This document shows positions 61,183 through 64,000 of a stretch of 64,000 bases of DNA, one piece after another. The position numbers and the translations under genes were made by a program. How positions within the stretch are numbered: position 1 is the stretch's first letter; each line of letters begins with the position of its first letter. The stretch is taken from the NCBI RefSeq assembly GCF_900637185.1, contig NZ_LR134352.1:6190001-6254000 (forward strand), given 5' to 3'. The stretch is from Nocardia asteroides. Lineage in GTDB: Bacteria > Actinomycetota > Actinomycetes > Mycobacteriales > Mycobacteriaceae. The notes beneath the pieces were generated by a model. The model was not told where the DNA came from, ran no database searches, and saw only the letters and a list, made by a program, of their open reading frames with translations.

Positions 61183-62552
61183 CGGGCCACCTCCGCCGTC
61201 GCCCTGGCGCGCACGGGCAGCGTATTGCCCGCCGCGGCGGCGCGTTTCGCGCCGCGCTCGATCTCCTTGGTCATCGCGCGCACATACGGCTCGAATTCGA
61301 TCTGGATGGTGTGGCGCGGTGAATCGTAATAGCGCCCGGTGCGGGCGGCCTCCTGCGCGGCGAGTACCTGATCGATCTGCTCGCGCGGGGGCAGGTGATA
61401 GCGGCCGGTGAGATAGGCGGCGACCAGCTTGCTCTGCTGCTCGGCGAAATTGACCAGCGTCGGCATCGGCTGGGCCAGGCCGAGATAGAACAGATTGTCC
61501 ACCCCGGGCTTGTGCATCATCTGGAACAGCGGGAACCGGTTGGCGGCATCGGGCACCAGCGCGGAGTCGGTGAGAAACGGGAAGCTGATGTGATAGCCGG
61601 TGGCGCACACGATCACATCGACCCGCTCGCTGCTGCCGTCGGCGAAATGCACCGTGTCACCGTCTAATCGGGTGATGGCGGGCTTGCATTCCACATCGCC
61701 GCAGCCGGCCCGGTGCAGGAATTCCTCGCTCGCCGAGGGGTGCGCCTCGAACGGCTCGTGATCGGGGGCGGGCAGACCGTAGTTGCGCATGTCGCCGCGG
61801 TTCTTGCGGACGAAACGCTGCTTGAGCTTGAGCGCCAGCTTGGGCGGCATCCAGGACGGCATCGAACGCCGGTCGCCCACTTCGCCGTTGACGTATTTCG
61901 GCAGGACCCAGACCCCGCGCCGCGCCGAGACGAACAGCTTCGAGGCGATGAAGCGCTGGGACAGTTCCGAGGCGATGTCGAGGCCGGAATTGCCCATGCC
62001 GACCACCACGATCCGCTTGCCGCGCATATCGATCGGATCGAACGGGTCGTTGTAGGCGTGACTGTGCATCAGCACACCGTCGAATTCGCCCGGGTAGTCG
62101 GGGAATCGGGGATTCCAGTGGTGGCCGTTGCAGACGATCAGCGCGTCGAAGACCTCGGTGTCGCCTGCCTGCGTGGTGACGTGCCAGAGGCCGTCCTCGT
62201 CGCGTTCGGCGGCGGTGACCAGGCTGTCGAAGCGGATGTGCGCACGCAGGCCGAAATGCTCGACGTAGTCCTTGAAGTACTGCAGCAACTGGGAATGGTG
62301 CGGGAAATGCGGCCATTCCTCGGGCGCGGGGAAGTCCTCGAACTGGAGGCGATATTTCGAGGTGTCGATGTGCAGGCTCTGATAGCAGGCCGACATCCCG
62401 TTGGGGTTCTTGTAGTACCAGTTGCCGCCGACCTCGTCGGAGGCCTCGTAGCAGACGAACGGGATGCCGTTCTCGGCCAGCCTCTTGGCGACGGTGATAC
62501 CCGAAGGTCCGGCGCCGATGACGCAGACCCTGGGCAATTCGCGTGTATCCAT
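61179..62552 (-). CDS. Flavin-containing monooxygenase
   Basis: This 457-residue FMO/BVMO-type enzyme has FAD site VIGAGPSG (13-18), the FMO signature around FDGVLMHSHAY (FxGxxxHxxxY), NADPH site VVGMGNSG, and the CATGYHISFPF segment. It would hydroxylate or insert oxygen into a ketone. ATG 62552 follows AGGAG. First gene of the operon FMO-esterase-ADH-CoA ligase-amidohydrolase, read away from the TetR gene. M. tuberculosis mymA (Rv3083) heads a comparable operon. Confidence 0.93.
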   Translation of the reverse strand: MDTRELPRVCVIGAGPSGITVAKRLAENGIPFVCYEASDEVGGNWYYKNPNGMSACYQSLHIDTSKYRLQFEDFPAPEEWPHFPHHSQLLQYFKDYVEHFGLRAHIRFDSLVTAAERDEDGLWHVTTQAGDTEVFDALIVCNGHHWNPRFPDYPGEFDGVLMHSHAYNDPFDPIDMRGKRIVVVGMGNSGLDIASELSQRFIASKLFVSARRGVWVLPKYVNGEVGDRRSMPSWMPPKLALKLKQRFVRKNRGDMRNYGLPAPDHEPFEAHPSASEEFLHRAGCGDVECKPAITRLDGDTVHFADGSSERVDVIVCATGYHISFPFLTDSALVPDAANRFPLFQMMHKPGVDNLFYLGLAQPMPTLVNFAEQQSKLVAAYLTGRYHLPPREQIDQVLAAQEAARTGRYYDSPRHTIQIEFEPYVRAMTKEIERGAKRAAAAGNTLPVRARATAEVAR

Positions 62553-62621
62553 GCACAACTCCTGAACGGCTCGATCGACGGTGACCCAGCCGAGTGACGT
62601 GAAGCACAGCGTAGCGTCTCG

Positions 62622-62638
62622 CTGGACATCATGTCTAG
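62622..62638. promoter_or_regulatory. 17-bp palindrome, candidate TetR operator
   Basis: CTGGACAT-C-ATGTCTAG is symmetric at 7 of 8 pairs and sits in the 115-bp divergent gap between the FMO operon and the tetR gene. A second GTCTAG at 62652-62657 precedes the tetR start, next to TAGGAT as a possible -10. Confidence 0.55.
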
Positions 62639-62667
62639 TGAATGATCGGATCGTCTAGGATGAAGCC

Positions 62668-63294
62668 ATGCCGACCGAATCCAGTGGCCGCCGCGGCTCG
62701 CTGCGCGAGGAACAGAAGCGCCTCACCCGGGCCAGGATCGTGGACACCGCGCGCTCGCTGTTCGAGACCCAGGGCTACTCCGATGTCCGCGTCGACGACA
62801 TCGTCGCCGCCGTCGGCTGCAGCCGGGCGACCTTCTACCTGCACTTCACCAGCAAGGGCGAGGTGCTGCGGGCGATCGCCAACGAGGGCACACTGACCAG
62901 CGTCCGCGAGTTCTACGCCGACCTGGACCGGGTGCTCACCACCGGATCCCGGGAGGCGTTCGCGGAGTGGATGACCCGCGCGATCTACTGGTTCCTCACC
63001 AACAAGGACATGCTCCCGGCCTGGGACGAGGCCACCGCACTGGAACCGGAGTTCCGGGCCGTGGCGCGTGAGGGCATCATGACGCTGGCCGACAGCATGC
63101 CCGCCTACCTCGCCCGCTGGCCCGAACCGCGCCGCGACGAGGCCAGGCTGCGGATAGAGCTGCTCGTCGCCCAGCTCGAGCGGTTCTTCACCCGGTGGGC
63201 CATGCAGGGCACCATCGAGGTCACCGCGGAGAAGGCCGCCGCCGTGCTCACCGACGTCTGGTATCCCGCGCTGCAGGCCCCGGCGGGCGACTAG
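62668..63294 (+). CDS. TetR-family regulator
   Basis: This 208-residue repressor has an N-terminal TetR HTH at ~15-62 (TRARIVDTARSLFETQGYSDVRVDDIVAAVGCSRATFYLHFTSKGEVL). The helical C-terminal ligand domain resembles the TetR_C group. ATG 62668 lies about 7 bases after TAGGAT, so the message may be leaderless. Divergent from the FMO operon, it is the likely regulator of it and of itself via the palindrome at 62622-62638. Confidence 0.92.
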   Translation: MPTESSGRRGSLREEQKRLTRARIVDTARSLFETQGYSDVRVDDIVAAVGCSRATFYLHFTSKGEVLRAIANEGTLTSVREFYADLDRVLTTGSREAFAEWMTRAIYWFLTNKDMLPAWDEATALEPEFRAVAREGIMTLADSMPAYLARWPEPRRDEARLRIELLVAQLERFFTRWAMQGTIEVTAEKAAAVLTDVWYPALQAPAGD

Positions 63295-63297
63295 GCG

Positions 63298-63924
63298 CTA
63301 CCCGGTGGGCCAGCCGCCGTTGCGTTTGCGCTGGTCCGCCTTGCGGTCGTCGTCACCGGCGAGGTGCTCGATGCCGAGCTTCTCGGCGAACAGATGCCGC
63401 TGGGTGATCCAGCCCAGCACCGAGAGCCCGATCCAGGCCAGGGTGGAGGTGATCTGCTGCCAGCCCTGCTCGGGTTCGCGCAGGAACGCCAGCGAGTCGT
63501 CCATCCGGCCCAGGCCCGCCAGCACCATGCCCGCGCCGCCGATGGAGGTGAGCCACAGCAGCGCGCGGGCGCGGAAGCGCTGCGCCAGGAAGGCGCCGGC
63601 CACGCACATCGCCAGCGCGACGATCATGCTCAGCGCGACGTTCTTGTCCCCCGGCTGCAACACGGTGGCCAGCTTGGCGCCGATCATCGCGCCGGTCAGG
63701 CCGCCGATGAAATACGACGCGAACCGGAACACCAGCGAGGTCACCACCCACGCCGAGATCGCGCCGATCAGCGCCACCAGCAGCAACCACCAGAAGGTGG
63801 CGTTGAACAGATCCGCGATCAGCCAGCCCAGGCCGAAGCCGATCGCCAGGATGCCCAGGTGCACCGAGCGGATCCCGTAGAAGCACAGCAGCGCACCGAC
63901 CACCGCGACGACGATGCCGTTCAT
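63298..63924 (-). CDS. DUF4203/TM7SF3-like membrane protein
   Basis: This 208-residue protein has seven predicted helices (including IVVAVVGALLCFYGIRSVHLG, LIADLFNATFWWLLLVALIGAISA, SYFIGGLTGAMIGAKLA and MIVALAMCVAGAFLA) and a charged C-terminal tail ending GDDDRKADQRKRNGGWPTG. It resembles DUF4203 (TMEM198/TM7SF3-type) proteins of unknown function. ATG 63924 follows GGAAGGACG. Its stop is 3 bp from the convergent TetR stop. The last 76 bp of the window hold only a small inverted repeat CCGACA/TGTCGG at 63961-63977. Confidence 0.75.
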   Translation of the reverse strand: MNGIVVAVVGALLCFYGIRSVHLGILAIGFGLGWLIADLFNATFWWLLLVALIGAISAWVVTSLVFRFASYFIGGLTGAMIGAKLATVLQPGDKNVALSMIVALAMCVAGAFLAQRFRARALLWLTSIGGAGMVLAGLGRMDDSLAFLREPEQGWQQITSTLAWIGLSVLGWITQRHLFAEKLGIEHLAGDDDRKADQRKRNGGWPTG

Positions 63925-64000
63925 GGGCGTCCTTCCGACAGGGGTGAGCGCGGACCGAGGCCGACACTAGTTGTCGGGCGCGCGGCGCGGTTCATCCGAA

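Noticed and set aside
63961..63977. CCGACA/TGTCGG inverted repeat at the window end as an operator
   Set aside because: The arms are only 6 bp and the neighbouring gene lies outside the window, so no context supports it.

Overview
The window is high-GC actinobacterial chromosome, most likely Nocardia or a close relative in the Mycobacteriales. The reasons are a block in the same order as M. tuberculosis Rv3195-Rv3204, a whiB7 gene with an attenuated leader, DUF3558 lipoproteins beside PE/PPE/EspG-like type VII secretion genes, an AdnAB motor-nuclease, and probable leaderless transcripts. No rRNA, tRNA, CRISPR array, insertion sequence or prophage was seen.

Region 1 (1-19.4 kb) is the conserved block. 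It holds the end of a DUF2342 metalloprotease-like gene, a ThiF/cyclodehydratase-like zinc protein, an ABC1 kinase, whiB7 with a long leader, uvrD2, a MarR/SRPBCC pair, mycoredoxin, nudC, a K+ channel, adnB and adnA, a lipV-like hydrolase, an alkyltransferase-like protein and a proline-rich membrane protein. The theme is antibiotic stress, redox and DNA repair.

Region 2 (19.4-31.2 kb) is more accessory. It has a MobA-MoeA fusion, a DUF234-type ATPase behind two tandem palindromes, two unknown membrane or exported proteins, and five tandem DUF3558 lipoproteins. These run into a PE-like/PPE-like/EspG cassette with no ESX machinery nearby, then a tiny basic protein.

Region 3 (31.2-42.3 kb) looks like a sulfur-scavenging island. 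A four-gene peptide-type ABC importer operon (SBP, two permeases, fused double ATPase) is preceded by an apparently leaderless 17-residue leader peptide containing CCCSC, followed by three hairpins. This has the architecture of a cysteine-sensing attenuator. Divergent from it are an arylsulfatase and the methionine-salvage genes mtnA-mtnB (fused), mtnD and mtnC.

Region 4 (42.3-53.9 kb) has three poorly characterised genes, an XRE/MmyB-type regulator, and the respiratory nitrate reductase operon narGHJI. About 0.63 kb of apparently non-coding DNA precedes narG and carries a CRP-like site and a recognisable promoter. The operon ends at a perfect 14-bp stem terminator. Its molybdenum cofactor could be supplied by the MobA-MoeA fusion.

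Region 5 (53.9-64 kb) has an Old Yellow Enzyme-type reductase and a tightly coupled five-gene catabolic operon: flavin monooxygenase, beta-lactamase-like esterase, zinc alcohol dehydrogenase, acyl-CoA ligase and amidohydrolase. The operon resembles the mycobacterial mymA operon in logic and is divergent from a TetR regulator with a candidate operator between them. A DUF4203-like membrane protein closes the window.
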